Shown: piece after piece, positions 35,261 through 44,943 of the stretch
Position numbering within the stretch: the stretch's first letter is position 1
Layout: each line of letters opens with the position of its first letter
Source of the DNA: Billgrantia kenyensis
Lineage (GTDB): Bacteria; Pseudomonadota; Gammaproteobacteria; Pseudomonadales; Halomonadaceae
Length of the DNA stretch: 58,391 bases
Assembly: GCF_013697085.1 (NCBI RefSeq)
Contig: NZ_JACEFT010000024.1
Coordinates: 1 to 58,391 of the forward strand
Direction: 5' to 3'
Notes under the pieces: generated by a model
What the model was told of the DNA's origin: nothing
The model's input: the letters and a program-made list of their open reading frames with translations, nothing else
Database searches by the model: none
Translations under genes and position numbers: made by a program

Positions 35261-36739
35261 TCAGGTGGAGGTCAGCACAGGCTCTGCATTCGCCTGCCGC
35301 GGCGCGTCCATGCGCTCCTCCCAGCCGCCGGCCAGGGCACGATAGAGCCCCACCAGGGCGGTGGCGGCGCGCACGTTGCTCTGGGCCAGACCGTCCTCGG
35401 CTTCGAGCCGCGAACGCTCGCTGTCGATCACTTCGAGGAAGTCGATCACGCCGACCTCGAAGCGCACCCGCGCTTGACGGGCCGCCTCGGCGCTGGCTTC
35501 GGCGGCGGCGGCCAGGTGCTCGCGCTCGCGCAGCGACTGAGCGTAGCGGGCAAGCGCCGTCTCGGCCTCCTCCAGCGCCAGCAGCACGGTCTGCTCGTAG
35601 CGCGCCAGGTTGGCCTCGGCGTCGGCATCGGCGGCGGCCATGCGCGCCCGCACCCGGCCGCTATCGAGGAACGACCAGTCCACCCCCAGCGCCACCAGCC
35701 GGGTCTGGCTGTCGCGGCCGAACAGGTCGCCGGTGCTGGCGGCCTGGGTGCCGAGCAAGCCGCTCAGGGTGAAGCGCGGGTAGAGATCGGCCGTGGCCAC
35801 ACCGATGCTGGCGGTGGCGGCGTGCAGGCGCCGCTCGGCGGCGGCGATATCGGGACGGCGTCGCAGCAGCTCGCCGGGCAGGCCCACCGCCACCCGCTGG
35901 TGCACTGCCGGCAGCGGTGCCGGCGCCTCCAGCCGGGCGATCAGCGCGCCGGGCTCGCGGCCGGTCAGCACCGCCAGGCGATGGACGATGGCGGCGATCT
36001 CTCCTTCTATGGCCGGAATCCGCGACAGCGTGCTCTCGAGCTGCACCCGGGCGCGCACGCTATCGAACTCGGTGCCGCGCCCTGCCTCCAGCCGCGCATC
36101 GACCAAGGCCAACGACTCCCGCTGGTAGTCGGCATTGGCCTCGGCCACACGCAGCTGCTCCTGCAGCCCGCGCAGGCGCACGTACTGATCGACCAGCTCA
36201 CCGACCACCACCACCTGCATGGCACGCACGTCAGCGCCCGAGGCATCCGCTTCGGCCTGCTGGGCCTCCACGGCGCGCCGCACGCGGCCGAAGAAGTCGA
36301 GCTCCCACAGCGCGGCGACGCCGGCGTCATAGCTCTCGAAGTCGCGCTGGGAGTGCGCCGCCTGGGGCATCTGGTCGGCGCTGGCACGCTGGTGCGCAGC
36401 ACCGCCCTGGGCGGTGACACTGGGCGCCAGGTCGCGGCGCGACTGGCGCAGCAGGGCCAGGCTGCGGTCGTGGCGGGCCAGGGCGATGCGCAGGTCGTGG
36501 TTGGCGTCGAAGGCCTCCTCGACCAGCTCGCTCAGCAGCGGGTCGTTGAAGCCGCGCCAGAACTCGCGCTCGACCGCTTCGGGCGTCACCAGCTCGGCCT
36601 CGGCACGCACCAGAGCGGCGGGCTCGGCCAGTGCCGGCGCGCGGTAGTCGGGCCCCACCGCACAGGCGGCCAGCACCAGGGCGAGCGGCAACGGTATCAG
36701 GTTACGCATGACTCTCATGGGGTTGGCCAGATCAGGCAT
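35261..36739 (-). CDS. RND efflux outer-membrane factor (NodT/OprN-like lipoprotein)
   Basis: 492 residues from the ATG at 36739, which overlaps the RND permease stop by eight bases and follows GGAGGG. A signal with lipobox LVLAAC ends near residue 26, followed by AVGPDY, the classic mature start of the family. Two outer-membrane efflux repeats follow, with WELDFFGRVRRAVEAQQAEA near residue 130 and VDWSFLDSGRVRARMAAADA near residue 360. It is the trimeric channel through which the pump expels substrates. Confidence 0.93.
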   Translation of the reverse strand: MPDLANPMRVMRNLIPLPLALVLAACAVGPDYRAPALAEPAALVRAEAELVTPEAVEREFWRGFNDPLLSELVEEAFDANHDLRIALARHDRSLALLRQSRRDLAPSVTAQGGAAHQRASADQMPQAAHSQRDFESYDAGVAALWELDFFGRVRRAVEAQQAEADASGADVRAMQVVVVGELVDQYVRLRGLQEQLRVAEANADYQRESLALVDARLEAGRGTEFDSVRARVQLESTLSRIPAIEGEIAAIVHRLAVLTGREPGALIARLEAPAPLPAVHQRVAVGLPGELLRRRPDIAAAERRLHAATASIGVATADLYPRFTLSGLLGTQAASTGDLFGRDSQTRLVALGVDWSFLDSGRVRARMAAADADAEANLARYEQTVLLALEEAETALARYAQSLREREHLAAAAEASAEAARQARVRFEVGVIDFLEVIDSERSRLEAEDGLAQSNVRAATALVGLYRALAGGWEERMDAPRQANAEPVLTST

Positions 36740-39700
36740 GGTAGGCGCCCTCCACAGGCTGCGTGTCACGGGGTTCGGCCTGTCCGCGCGAGACCAGCTT
36801 GCGCAGGGCGACGTAGAACACCGGGGTCAGGAACAGGCCGAACAGGGTCACGCCGAGCATGCCGGCGAACACCGCCGTACCCAGCGCCTGGCGCACCTCG
36901 GCGCCGGCACCGCCGGCCAGCATCAGCGGCACCACCGCCGCGGTGAAGGTGATCGAGGTCATGATGATCGGACGCAGGCGCAGACGGCACGCCTCCAGCG
37001 CTGCCTCGACGATGCCGCGGCCCTGCATTTCCAGCTCGCGGGCGAACTCGACGATCAGGATGGCGTTCTTGCACGCCAGGCCGATCAGCACCACCAGCCC
37101 CACCTGGACGAAGATGTTGTTGTCGCCGCCGGTGAGCTTCACGCCGATCAGCGCCGAGAGCATGCACATCGGCACGATCAGGATCACCGCCAGCGGCAGC
37201 GTCCAGCTCTCGTAGAGCGCGGCCAGCGCCAGGAACACCAGCAGGATGGCCAGCGGGAACACGATCAGCGCCGCCCCGCCCTGATTGACCTGCTGATAGC
37301 TCAGGTCGGTCCACTCGAATGCCATGCCCGCCGGCAGCACTCCCGCGGCCAACTGCTCCACTACCTGGATGGCCTGGCTCGACGACAGCACCCGTGGGTC
37401 GGCCTCGCCCATCAGGTCCGCCGCCGGGTAGCCGTTGTAGCGGATCACCGGGTCGGGGCCGAAGGTGCGGTCGACACGGATCATGCTACCGATGGGCACC
37501 ATCTCGCCATGCTCGTTGCGGGTGCGCAGGCGCTCGATGTTGGCCACGTCCATGCGGAAGTCGCCGTCAGCCTGGGCCATCACCTGCCAGGTACGTCCGA
37601 AGCGGTTGAAGTCGTTGACGTAGACCGAGCCGAGGTAGACCTGCAGGGTCTCGAACAGGTCGGTCAGCGCAACGCCCTGGGTCTTGGCCTTGACCCGGTC
37701 GACGTGCAGGTCGAGCTGCGGCACGTTGGACTGGTAGGAAGTGATCGGATAGCCCATGCCCGGCGCCTGCATCAGCGCACCGCTGAAGCCGTCCACCGCC
37801 TGCTGCAGCTCACCGTAGCCGAGCCCGGCGCGGTCCTGCACGAACAGCGAGAAGCCCGAGCCCGAACCGATGCCGAGGATGGCCGGCGGGGTGAAGGCGA
37901 AGCTGAACGCCTCCTGCATGGCACCGAACTTGCCGTTGAGCTCGGCGACGATCTCGTTGGCGCTGCGCGAGCGCGACTCGAAGGGGTCGAGGCCGAAGAA
38001 CACCGTGCCGGTGTTGGGCGTATTGGTGAACTGCAGCGGATTGAGCCCGGGGAAAGCCACCGCCGAGGTCACCCCTTCGGTTTCGAGCGCCAGCTCTGTC
38101 ATGCGCCGGATCACCGCTTCGGTGCGGTCGAGGGATGCGCCCTCGGGCAGCTTGGCGCCGCCGATCAGGTACATCTTGTCCTGGGTGGGGATGAAGCCGC
38201 CCGGCACCATCTGGAACATCACCCCGGTACCCGCCAGCAGCAGCGCGTAGACGGCGAATACCGCGCCGCGTCGACGCAGGCTGCGCGCCACGCCGCCCTG
38301 GTAGCCCTTGGAGCTGGCGTTGAAGAAGCGGTTGAAGGGACGGAACACCCAGCCGAACAGGAAGTCGATCAGCCGCGACAGGCGGTCCTTGGGTGCGTCG
38401 TGGGGCTTGAGCAACAGCGCCGCCAGCGCCGGCGACAGGGTCAGCGAATTGATCGCCGAGATCACCGTGGAGATGGCGATGGTCACCGCGAACTGGCGAT
38501 AGAACTGGCCGGTGACGCCCTCGAGGAAAGCCATCGGGATGAACACCGCGCACAGCACAACCGAGATGGCGATGATCGGCCCGCTCACCTCGCGCATGGC
38601 CTGGTGGGCCGCCGCCAGCGGCGCGAGCCCCTCCTCGATGTTGCGCTCGACGTTCTCCACTACCACGATGGCGTCGTCGACCACGATGCCGATGGCCAGC
38701 ACCAGGCCGAACAGGGTCAGGGTATTGATCGAGAAGCCGAGTAGATAGAGCACGGCGAAGGTACCCACGATCGACACCGGTACCGCCAGCAGCGGGGTCA
38801 CCGAAGCGCGCCAGGTCTGCAGGAACAGCGTGACCACCAGCACCACCAGCAGCACTGCCTCGAGCAGGGTCTTGATCACCGACTTGATCGAGTCGCGCAC
38901 GAACACCGTGGGATCGTAGACGATGGTGTACTCCACGCCTTCGGGGAAGCGCTGGGAGAGCTCCTCCATCTTGTCGCGCACTGCATCGGAGAGTGCGATG
39001 GCATTGGAGCCCGGCGCCTGGAAGATACCGATGGCCACTGCCTGCTGGTTGTCGAGCAGCGCGCGCAGCGAGTACTCGGCGGCCCCGAGTTCGATGCGTG
39101 CGACGTCGGAGAGATAGGTGATCTGGCCACCGCTGCCGGCCCTGACCACGATGTTGCCGAACTCCTCCTCGGTGGTCAGACGCCCCTGAGCATTGATAGA
39201 GACCAGGAAGTCGGACGAATGCGGCGTCGGCGGCGCGCCGAGCTGACCGGCCGAGACCTGCACGTTCTGCTCGCGGATCGCGGCTATGATGTCGCCGGCG
39301 GTGAGCCCGCGCGCAGCGGCACGGTCGGGGTCGATCCACACGCGCATGGCGTAGTCGCCGGCACCGAACAGCATCGCCTGCCCCACCCCCTCGAGCCGCG
39401 CCAGCTCGTCGCGCACGTGCAGCGCCGCGTAGTTGCGCAGGTAGGTACTGTCGTAGCGACCGTCCGGCGAGATCAGCTGCGGCACCATGGTCAGATCGGG
39501 CGACTGCTTGTCGGTGGTCACGCCCTGGCGGCGCACCGCCTCGGGCAGCCGCGCCAGGGCCTGGCTGACCCGGTTCTGCACCTGCACCTGGGCCTCGTCC
39601 GGGTCGGTGCCGGGACGGAAGGTCAGCGTCAGCGCCAGCACCCCATCGGAGCCGGCCACCGACTTCATGTACATCAGGTTCTCGACCCCGGTGATGGCCT

Positions 39701-39905
39701 CCTCCAGCGGCGTGGCCACCGTGTCGGCGATCTCGCTGGGGTTGGCGCCGGGATAGACGGCACGCACCTGTACGGTGGGCGGCACTACGTCGGGGTATTC
39801 GCTGACCGGCAGCAGCGGGATGGTGATGGCACCGGCGATGAAGATCAGAATCGACAGCACCGCGGCGAAGATCGGCCGGTCGACGAAGAACTTGGCAAAA
39901 TTCAT
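36732..39905 (-). CDS. RND multidrug efflux permease, MexF-like (HAE-1 family)
   Basis: 1057 residues, full length for the family; GGGAG precedes the ATG. The N-terminus NFAKFFVDRPIFAAVLSILI and the porter-domain stretch after it follow MexF closely. The proton-relay helix GIVVDDAIVVVENVERNIEEG holds the two aspartates. Two halves of six helices with large periplasmic loops are evident. With the adaptor and outer-membrane factor it forms a tripartite drug/proton antiporter. MexF-type pumps export chloramphenicol, quinolones and trimethoprim; the range here is unknown. Confidence 0.95.
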   Translation of the reverse strand: MNFAKFFVDRPIFAAVLSILIFIAGAITIPLLPVSEYPDVVPPTVQVRAVYPGANPSEIADTVATPLEEAITGVENLMYMKSVAGSDGVLALTLTFRPGTDPDEAQVQVQNRVSQALARLPEAVRRQGVTTDKQSPDLTMVPQLISPDGRYDSTYLRNYAALHVRDELARLEGVGQAMLFGAGDYAMRVWIDPDRAAARGLTAGDIIAAIREQNVQVSAGQLGAPPTPHSSDFLVSINAQGRLTTEEEFGNIVVRAGSGGQITYLSDVARIELGAAEYSLRALLDNQQAVAIGIFQAPGSNAIALSDAVRDKMEELSQRFPEGVEYTIVYDPTVFVRDSIKSVIKTLLEAVLLVVLVVTLFLQTWRASVTPLLAVPVSIVGTFAVLYLLGFSINTLTLFGLVLAIGIVVDDAIVVVENVERNIEEGLAPLAAAHQAMREVSGPIIAISVVLCAVFIPMAFLEGVTGQFYRQFAVTIAISTVISAINSLTLSPALAALLLKPHDAPKDRLSRLIDFLFGWVFRPFNRFFNASSKGYQGGVARSLRRRGAVFAVYALLLAGTGVMFQMVPGGFIPTQDKMYLIGGAKLPEGASLDRTEAVIRRMTELALETEGVTSAVAFPGLNPLQFTNTPNTGTVFFGLDPFESRSRSANEIVAELNGKFGAMQEAFSFAFTPPAILGIGSGSGFSLFVQDRAGLGYGELQQAVDGFSGALMQAPGMGYPITSYQSNVPQLDLHVDRVKAKTQGVALTDLFETLQVYLGSVYVNDFNRFGRTWQVMAQADGDFRMDVANIERLRTRNEHGEMVPIGSMIRVDRTFGPDPVIRYNGYPAADLMGEADPRVLSSSQAIQVVEQLAAGVLPAGMAFEWTDLSYQQVNQGGAALIVFPLAILLVFLALAALYESWTLPLAVILIVPMCMLSALIGVKLTGGDNNIFVQVGLVVLIGLACKNAILIVEFARELEMQGRGIVEAALEACRLRLRPIIMTSITFTAAVVPLMLAGGAGAEVRQALGTAVFAGMLGVTLFGLFLTPVFYVALRKLVSRGQAEPRDTQPVEGAYHA

Positions 39906-39995
39906 GACAAGACTCCCTTACGGGACGGACGCGTGGTCCGCCCCGTACAAGTCAGGGGTTATGGTTATCTGGAGTCGTGCTGGGCAGTGGTCGGC

Positions 39996-41204
39996 TCAGC
40001 GCACGGCAGCATACTCGCCGGAAGCCGCGCCCGAGCCGCGCATGTCGACGCTCTCCGCCGCCACCGGCATGCCCGGGAAGAAGATCCGTTGGGCGCCGTT
40101 CACCACCACCTGGTCGCTGGGCTCGAGACCCGCCGTCACCACCCGCAGGCCGTCGACCATGCGTCCGAGCTGCACGTCGCGACGCATGGCTCGGCCCTCG
40201 TCGACCACGTAGACGTACTTGCGGTCCTGGTCGGTGAGCACCGCCTTGTCGTCGATCAGCAGAGTGCCCTCGGCGCTGCCCGCCAGCAGCTGAACGCGGG
40301 CATACATGCCGGGAGCGAAGCGCCCCTCGCCGTTGTCGAGCACGGCCCGGGTCAGGATGGTGCCGGTGTCGGCATCGAGACGGTTGTCGATGAAATCGAC
40401 CTCGCCGCGGTAGGGGTAGTCCTCGTCGCTGGCCAGGCCCACACGCACCGGAACGCCGCCATCGCGCAGACTGAACTGCCCGCCGTTGCGCGCCAGGGCG
40501 TCGTAGTGCAGGTAGGCTCGCTCGTCGCTGTGGAAATGCACATGGACCCGATCCAGGGCGACGATGCTGGTCAGCGGCGTGGCCTCGGAGACGAGATTGC
40601 CCGAGGTGACCAGCGCCCTGCCGGCACGTCCGGAAATGGGCGCGCGCACTTCGGTGAACTCCATGTTGAGCCGGGCCGTCTCGGCAATGGCCTGGGCGGC
40701 GAGAATGTCGGCTTCGGCAGTGGCCGCCGCTGAACGTCGCTGATCCAGCTCTTCGCGGGAGATCGAGCGGCTCTGGCCCAGCGCCTCGGCCCGGGCGGCT
40801 TCGCTGCGTGCCAGTTCGGCACGCGCCCTGGCCCGCTGCAACTCGGCCTCGGCCCGCTCCAGCTCGGCGCGATAGGGACGCGGGTCGATGACGAACAGCA
40901 CGTCGCCCTTCTCGACCTTCTCACCCTCGGTATAGTTGACGCTCTCGATGTAGCCGGACACGCGCGGACGCAGGTCCACCGTCTCCACCGCCTCGATACG
41001 GCCGGTGAAGGCGTCCCACAGCTCCACGTCCTCGACCAGCACCTGAGCCACGCTGACCTGCGGTGGCGGCGGCCCCTGTTCGGCGCCGGCCTGGGTATCG
41101 GCCTGGCTCTCGCAACCTGTCAGCACGACGATCCCGGCAAACATGGCGGTAACCATGAGCAGACGCCGGCCCCCTCGACTCTCGAACATCTTGTGGACGT
41201 TCAT
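39996..41204 (-). CDS. RND efflux periplasmic adaptor, MexE-like lipoprotein
   Basis: 402 residues from the ATG at 41204 with GGGAG upstream. Residues about 15-31 form a lipoprotein signal ending in VVLTGC. LRPRVSGYIESVNYTEGEKVEKGDVLFVIDPRPY is the lipoyl half-motif region, followed by a long alpha-hairpin and a second lipoyl half (FTEVRAPISGRAGRALVTSG). It bridges the inner-membrane permease and the outer-membrane channel. It is the first gene of the three-gene operon, 90 bases before the permease gene, and is divergent from a LysR gene as in mexT-mexEF-oprN. Confidence 0.94.
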   Translation of the reverse strand: MNVHKMFESRGGRRLLMVTAMFAGIVVLTGCESQADTQAGAEQGPPPPQVSVAQVLVEDVELWDAFTGRIEAVETVDLRPRVSGYIESVNYTEGEKVEKGDVLFVIDPRPYRAELERAEAELQRARARAELARSEAARAEALGQSRSISREELDQRRSAAATAEADILAAQAIAETARLNMEFTEVRAPISGRAGRALVTSGNLVSEATPLTSIVALDRVHVHFHSDERAYLHYDALARNGGQFSLRDGGVPVRVGLASDEDYPYRGEVDFIDNRLDADTGTILTRAVLDNGEGRFAPGMYARVQLLAGSAEGTLLIDDKAVLTDQDRKYVYVVDEGRAMRRDVQLGRMVDGLRVVTAGLEPSDQVVVNGAQRIFFPGMPVAAESVDMRGSGAASGEYAAVR

Positions 41205-41530
41205 TGATACTCCCTCTCCCATTGACCAACGCGAAGTTCGCCATGCCCTTTGTTCAGCCTGGCCTCTATTTCTTGCCGCTATTTTTTGCCTCAATATTTC
41301 TGACTTATTAATGTCGTTCGGTGGCGTGATTAATCGACGGCAAACTTCGCAAACCGCCACCTTATAGTGTTACCGGGCACTTGATTAGTCGGGCCAGCAG
41401 GGAAATACTGTCCCTTTGGCGGGACAGTCTCCGTGCAACCGTTCTTGCCCTTCTGCAGTATTTCCCCTGACACGGTGCTTACCCTGAAACGGGGTTCTTC
41501 AGGCACTGCGCACGGCACAGGAATACGACC
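41205..41530. other. Divergent control region between efflux operon and LysR gene
   Basis: No coding sequence. The half near the efflux operon is AT-rich and probably holds its promoter. The half near the LysR gene carries the nested palindromes listed separately. Confidence 0.7.
41400..41466. promoter_or_regulatory. Nested inverted repeats, probable LysR operator region
   Basis: Outer arms GGGAAATACTG (41400-41410) and CAGTATTTCCC (41456-41466) are perfect over 11 bases. Inside, ACTGTCCC (41407-41414) and GGGACAGT (41421-41428) are perfect over 8 bases and share ACTG with the left outer arm, so the two pairings exclude each other. The array is 65 bases upstream of the LysR start and about 200 bases from the adaptor start. 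Confidence 0.6.
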
Positions 41531-42505
41531 ATGCTGCAAGACCTCAACGACGCCCTGATCTTTGCCAAGGTCGTGGAACAGGGCAGCTTCAGCGCCGCCG
41601 CCAAACAGCTTCGTCTTGGCAAGACCACGGTGAGCCGCAAGGTGCAGGACCTGGAGCGGCGCCTCGGCGCTCGGCTGCTGCACCGCACCACCCGCAACCT
41701 GAGCCTGACCGAGGCGGGTGCCATCTACTTCGATTACTGCAACCGCATCGCCCGCGACCTGGGCGAGGCGGAAAAAGCGGTGCACCATCTCGAAGAGAGC
41801 CCCCGCGGCTGGCTCAGGGTCACCGCGCCCTTCACCATGTGCACCGAGTTCACCTCGATCCTGGTAAGGGACTTCCGTCAACTCTATCCCCAGGTGCGCA
41901 TCGAGCTGGTGCTCTCCAACGAGCGCCTGGATCTGGTTGCCAACCAGATCGACGTCGCGCTACGGGTCGGCCCTCTGCCCGACTCCAGCCTGGTGGCGCG
42001 CCGCCTGGCTCGCTTTCACTCTTACGTCTATGCCAGCGAGGCTTACCTCGCGCGGCATGGCGAGCCCCGCGAACCGGCGGAGCTGGCCGCCCACCCCGTG
42101 CTGGCCAAAGCCATGGAGCAGCGCGGCCAGCGCTACGTCTGGCAGCTGCACCACAGCGAGAGCCAGCAAGCCGTGGAGGTGGAGGTCGACCCCATCGCCA
42201 TCGCCAACGACCCCTTCGCCCTACGCGGCATGCTCGAGGACGGCCAGGGCATCATGCTGGCCAACGAATTCGTCACCTGCATGAGCTCCGAGTCGCGCCG
42301 CCCGCGGCGCATTCTCGAAGGCTGGGAAGGCCCCGAGGTCGAGCTCAACGCCGTGTTCCCCGGCGGCAGCCTGGTCTCGCCCAAGGTGCGAACCTTCGTC
42401 GACTTCGTGGTCGAGCGCATGCGCATCACCATGGAGCCAGTTGGGGATGCCTGGCAGCCGCCTGCCCACACCGAACCGGCGGAAGTGGAACAGGCGCTGG
42501 CATAG
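41531..42505 (+). CDS. LysR-family regulator, probable controller of the efflux operon
   Basis: 324 residues. LNDALIFAKVVEQGSFSAAAKQLRLGKTTVSRKVQDLERRLGARLL is the LysR winged helix, and TRNLSLTEAGAIYFDYCNRI follows. The effector domain is of the common CrgA/YafC-like branch (GWLRVTAPFTMCTEFTSILV, LPDSSLVARRL). It is divergent from the RND operon across a control region with strong inverted repeats. In Pseudomonas a LysR regulator (MexT) in the same position activates mexEF-oprN; equivalence here is inferred from arrangement only. Confidence 0.92.
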   Translation: MLQDLNDALIFAKVVEQGSFSAAAKQLRLGKTTVSRKVQDLERRLGARLLHRTTRNLSLTEAGAIYFDYCNRIARDLGEAEKAVHHLEESPRGWLRVTAPFTMCTEFTSILVRDFRQLYPQVRIELVLSNERLDLVANQIDVALRVGPLPDSSLVARRLARFHSYVYASEAYLARHGEPREPAELAAHPVLAKAMEQRGQRYVWQLHHSESQQAVEVEVDPIAIANDPFALRGMLEDGQGIMLANEFVTCMSSESRRPRRILEGWEGPEVELNAVFPGGSLVSPKVRTFVDFVVERMRITMEPVGDAWQPPAHTEPAEVEQALA

Positions 42506-42535
42506 CGTCTGGCTCAGGCAGCCTCCGGCATCGCC

Positions 42536-42952
42536 TCAGGGCAATTCCGGCAGCACCGCCTCGGCCTCTATCTCGATCAGCCATTCCGGTTCGGAAAGGC
42601 CGCTGACGATCACCCAGGAAGAGGCCGGTGGCGACTTGGGAAAGCGCGAGCGCAGTGCCTGCACCACCCCTTCCTGGTCGTAGCGGGCGGGCTCGGCGAT
42701 ATAGATGCGCAACATCACCACATGGGACAGGTCACCGCCCAGCGTGCCGAGAATCGACTCGATGTTGTCCAATGCGGCAAAGGTCTGGCCCTCCAGGTCG
42801 GGGCCGACCAGGCATTCGTGGGCATCCACCCCCACCTGCCCCGAGAGATGCACACGGTAGCCGCCCTTGACCATCACCGCCTGACTGAAGCCGTACTGCA
42901 GGGTATTGGGCACGCCCCGCGGGTTGATGGCTTCTCGTTCCACGCCTTGCAT
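42536..42952 (-). CDS. RidA-like protein without the substrate arginine
   Basis: 138 residues from the ATG at 42952 with GGAGG seven bases upstream. It has the YjgF/RidA fold (YRVHLSGQVGVDAH, LDNIESILGTLGG, WLIEIEAEAVLP). At the position of the conserved arginine the sequence is PASSWVIVSGL, with serine, so imine deaminase activity is doubtful. It has no signal peptide, unlike the RidA at 2710-3183. It is convergent with the LysR gene and 37 bases downstream of the ABC exporter gene on the same strand. Confidence 0.88.
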   Translation of the reverse strand: MQGVEREAINPRGVPNTLQYGFSQAVMVKGGYRVHLSGQVGVDAHECLVGPDLEGQTFAALDNIESILGTLGGDLSHVVMLRIYIAEPARYDQEGVVQALRSRFPKSPPASSWVIVSGLSEPEWLIEIEAEAVLPELP

Positions 42953-42989
42953 GTTCACCCCTCCTTCATTGCCTATGGTTGTGCCCGGC

Positions 42990-44873
42990 TCACGACTCCG
43001 CGTTCAACGGGCTTTCCTGCCGCTCGCTCTCCTCGGTGTCCAGCCCCAGGAAACCGCCGGACTGGCGCCGCCACAGCGAGGCATAGAGGCCATCGAGCGC
43101 CAGCAACTCGCGATGGGTACCGCTCTCGACGATGCGTCCCTCGTCGATGACGATGAGTCGATCGAGCATGGCGATGGTCGACAGCCGGTGGGCGATGGCG
43201 ATGACCGTCTTGCCCACCATCAGGGTGTCGAGCTGCTCCTGAATGGCCGCTTCGACTTCGGAATCGAGCGCCGAGGTGGCCTCGTCGAGCACCAGGATCG
43301 GTGCATTCTTGAGCAGCACCCGGGCGATGGCGATACGCTGCCGCTGACCGCCGGAGAGCTTGACGCCACGCTCGCCGACGTGGGCATCGAGGCCGCGCCG
43401 GCCCTTGTGATCGACCAAGTCGAAGATGAACTCCGCATGGGCCCGGCGCACGGCTTCCAGCACCTGCTCGTCGGTGGCTTCGGGGCTGCCGTAGCGAATG
43501 TTGTCGCGCACCGAGCGGTGCAGCAGCGAGGTGTCCTGGGTCACCATGCCGATCTTGCGCCGCAGCGACTCCTGGGTGACCTCGGCGATGTCCTGCTCAT
43601 CGATCAGGATGCGTCCGCCTTCCAGGTCGTAGAAGCGCAGCAGCAGATTGGCCAGGGTCGACTTGCCGGCGCCGGAACGACCGATCAGCCCGACCTTCTC
43701 GCCCGGCGCCACGGTCAGGCTCATGCCATCGAAGACACGGGCCTGCGCGCCGTCTGGCCGGTCGTAGCCGAAACGCAGCGCTTCAAAGCGGATCTCGCCG
43801 TGGGGGACGCTGAGCACCGCCGCGCCGGGCAGATCCTGCACCGTGGGCTCACGGGCAATGGTGTTGATGCCGTCCTGCACCGTGCCGATGTTCTCGAACA
43901 ACCCCGCCACCTCCCACATGATCCAGTCGGACATGAAGCGAATGCGCATGACCAGGGCGATGGCCACGGCGATGGCGCCGAGCGAGATGGCCTGGAAATA
44001 CCAGGCCCCGATGGCGATGGCAGCCACGCTGGCCAGCAGCAGGGAGTTGAGCATCGTCAACGAGACCGAGAGCAGCGTGGCCAGACGCATCTGCCGATGC
44101 ACCGTGACCATGAACTTCTCCATGGCGTCGCGGGCGTAGGCCTGCTCGCGCTGGGTATCGGCGAACAGCTTGATGGTCTGGATGTTGCTGTAGCTGTCGA
44201 CGATACGTCCGGTCATGCGCGCACGGGCATCGGCCTGCTCCATGGAGACCCGCCGCAGCCGCGGCACGAAATACCACATGATTCCGCCATAGCCCCCCAG
44301 CCACGCCACCAGCGGCAGCATCAGCCAGGGCTCGGCGCCGCCCATCAGCCACATGGCGCCGATGAAGTAGACCAGCACGTAGACCATCAGGCCCAGCAGC
44401 TTGGTGACCGTCTCGCGGATTGCCAGGGCCGTCTGCATCACCTTCTGCGATACGCGACCGGCGAACTCGTCCTGGTAGAAGGCCAGGCTCTGGCTCAACA
44501 TGTGACGATGTGCCAGCCAGCGCCCCAGCATCGGGTAGTTGCCGAAGATACCCTGATGCGAAAGCAGCGACTGCAGCAGCACCAGCAGCGGAAACCCCAC
44601 CACCACCAGCGCCGCCATCCCCGCCAGGCGCCAGCCATACTCGGCAAAGAAGCCTTCGCGTTCGGCATTGGCCAGCCAATCCACGAGCTCACCCATGTAG
44701 CCGAAGAACACCACCTCGGCCGCCGAGACCATGGCGGTGACCAGCGACATGGCCAGCAACAGTGGTAACACCGGACGCGAGAAGTGCAGGATGAACCGGA
44801 ACAACCCCTTGGGCGGTGTACCGGCCTGCTCCGAAGGGTAGGGGTTCACCAATGTTTCGAAGTAACGGAACAT
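42990..44873 (-). CDS. ABC exporter half-transporter (MsbA/MDR type)
   Basis: 627 residues with GGAG before the ATG. Six membrane helices occupy about residues 25-330. The ATPase domain follows with GLIGRSGAGKSTLANLLLR (Walker A), KLSGGQRQRIAIARVLL (signature), ILVLDEATSALDSE (Walker B) and AHRLST (H-loop). It works as a homodimer and exports lipids or hydrophobic drugs. A SoxR-type promoter faces it 71 bases or more upstream, with soxR itself divergent, so redox-cycling compounds are plausible substrates (inference). Confidence 0.93.
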   Translation of the reverse strand: MFRYFETLVNPYPSEQAGTPPKGLFRFILHFSRPVLPLLLAMSLVTAMVSAAEVVFFGYMGELVDWLANAEREGFFAEYGWRLAGMAALVVVGFPLLVLLQSLLSHQGIFGNYPMLGRWLAHRHMLSQSLAFYQDEFAGRVSQKVMQTALAIRETVTKLLGLMVYVLVYFIGAMWLMGGAEPWLMLPLVAWLGGYGGIMWYFVPRLRRVSMEQADARARMTGRIVDSYSNIQTIKLFADTQREQAYARDAMEKFMVTVHRQMRLATLLSVSLTMLNSLLLASVAAIAIGAWYFQAISLGAIAVAIALVMRIRFMSDWIMWEVAGLFENIGTVQDGINTIAREPTVQDLPGAAVLSVPHGEIRFEALRFGYDRPDGAQARVFDGMSLTVAPGEKVGLIGRSGAGKSTLANLLLRFYDLEGGRILIDEQDIAEVTQESLRRKIGMVTQDTSLLHRSVRDNIRYGSPEATDEQVLEAVRRAHAEFIFDLVDHKGRRGLDAHVGERGVKLSGGQRQRIAIARVLLKNAPILVLDEATSALDSEVEAAIQEQLDTLMVGKTVIAIAHRLSTIAMLDRLIVIDEGRIVESGTHRELLALDGLYASLWRRQSGGFLGLDTEESERQESPLNAES

Positions 44874-44943
44874 GACAACTCCATCGTCAAGAATACTTAA
44901 GATAATCTGGCGTCAAGCAGAGTTTGATCCCATGACAGGAAGC

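Noticed and set aside
36708..38744. 678-codon open frame on the plus strand
   Set aside because: It lies wholly opposite the RND permease and outer-membrane factor genes, is rich in His, Gln and Arg, and has no domain; it is an artefact of high GC third positions in the true gene.
42906..44768. 620-codon open frame on the plus strand
   Set aside because: It is opposite the ABC exporter; the composition is repetitive His/Gln/Asp with no recognisable fold.
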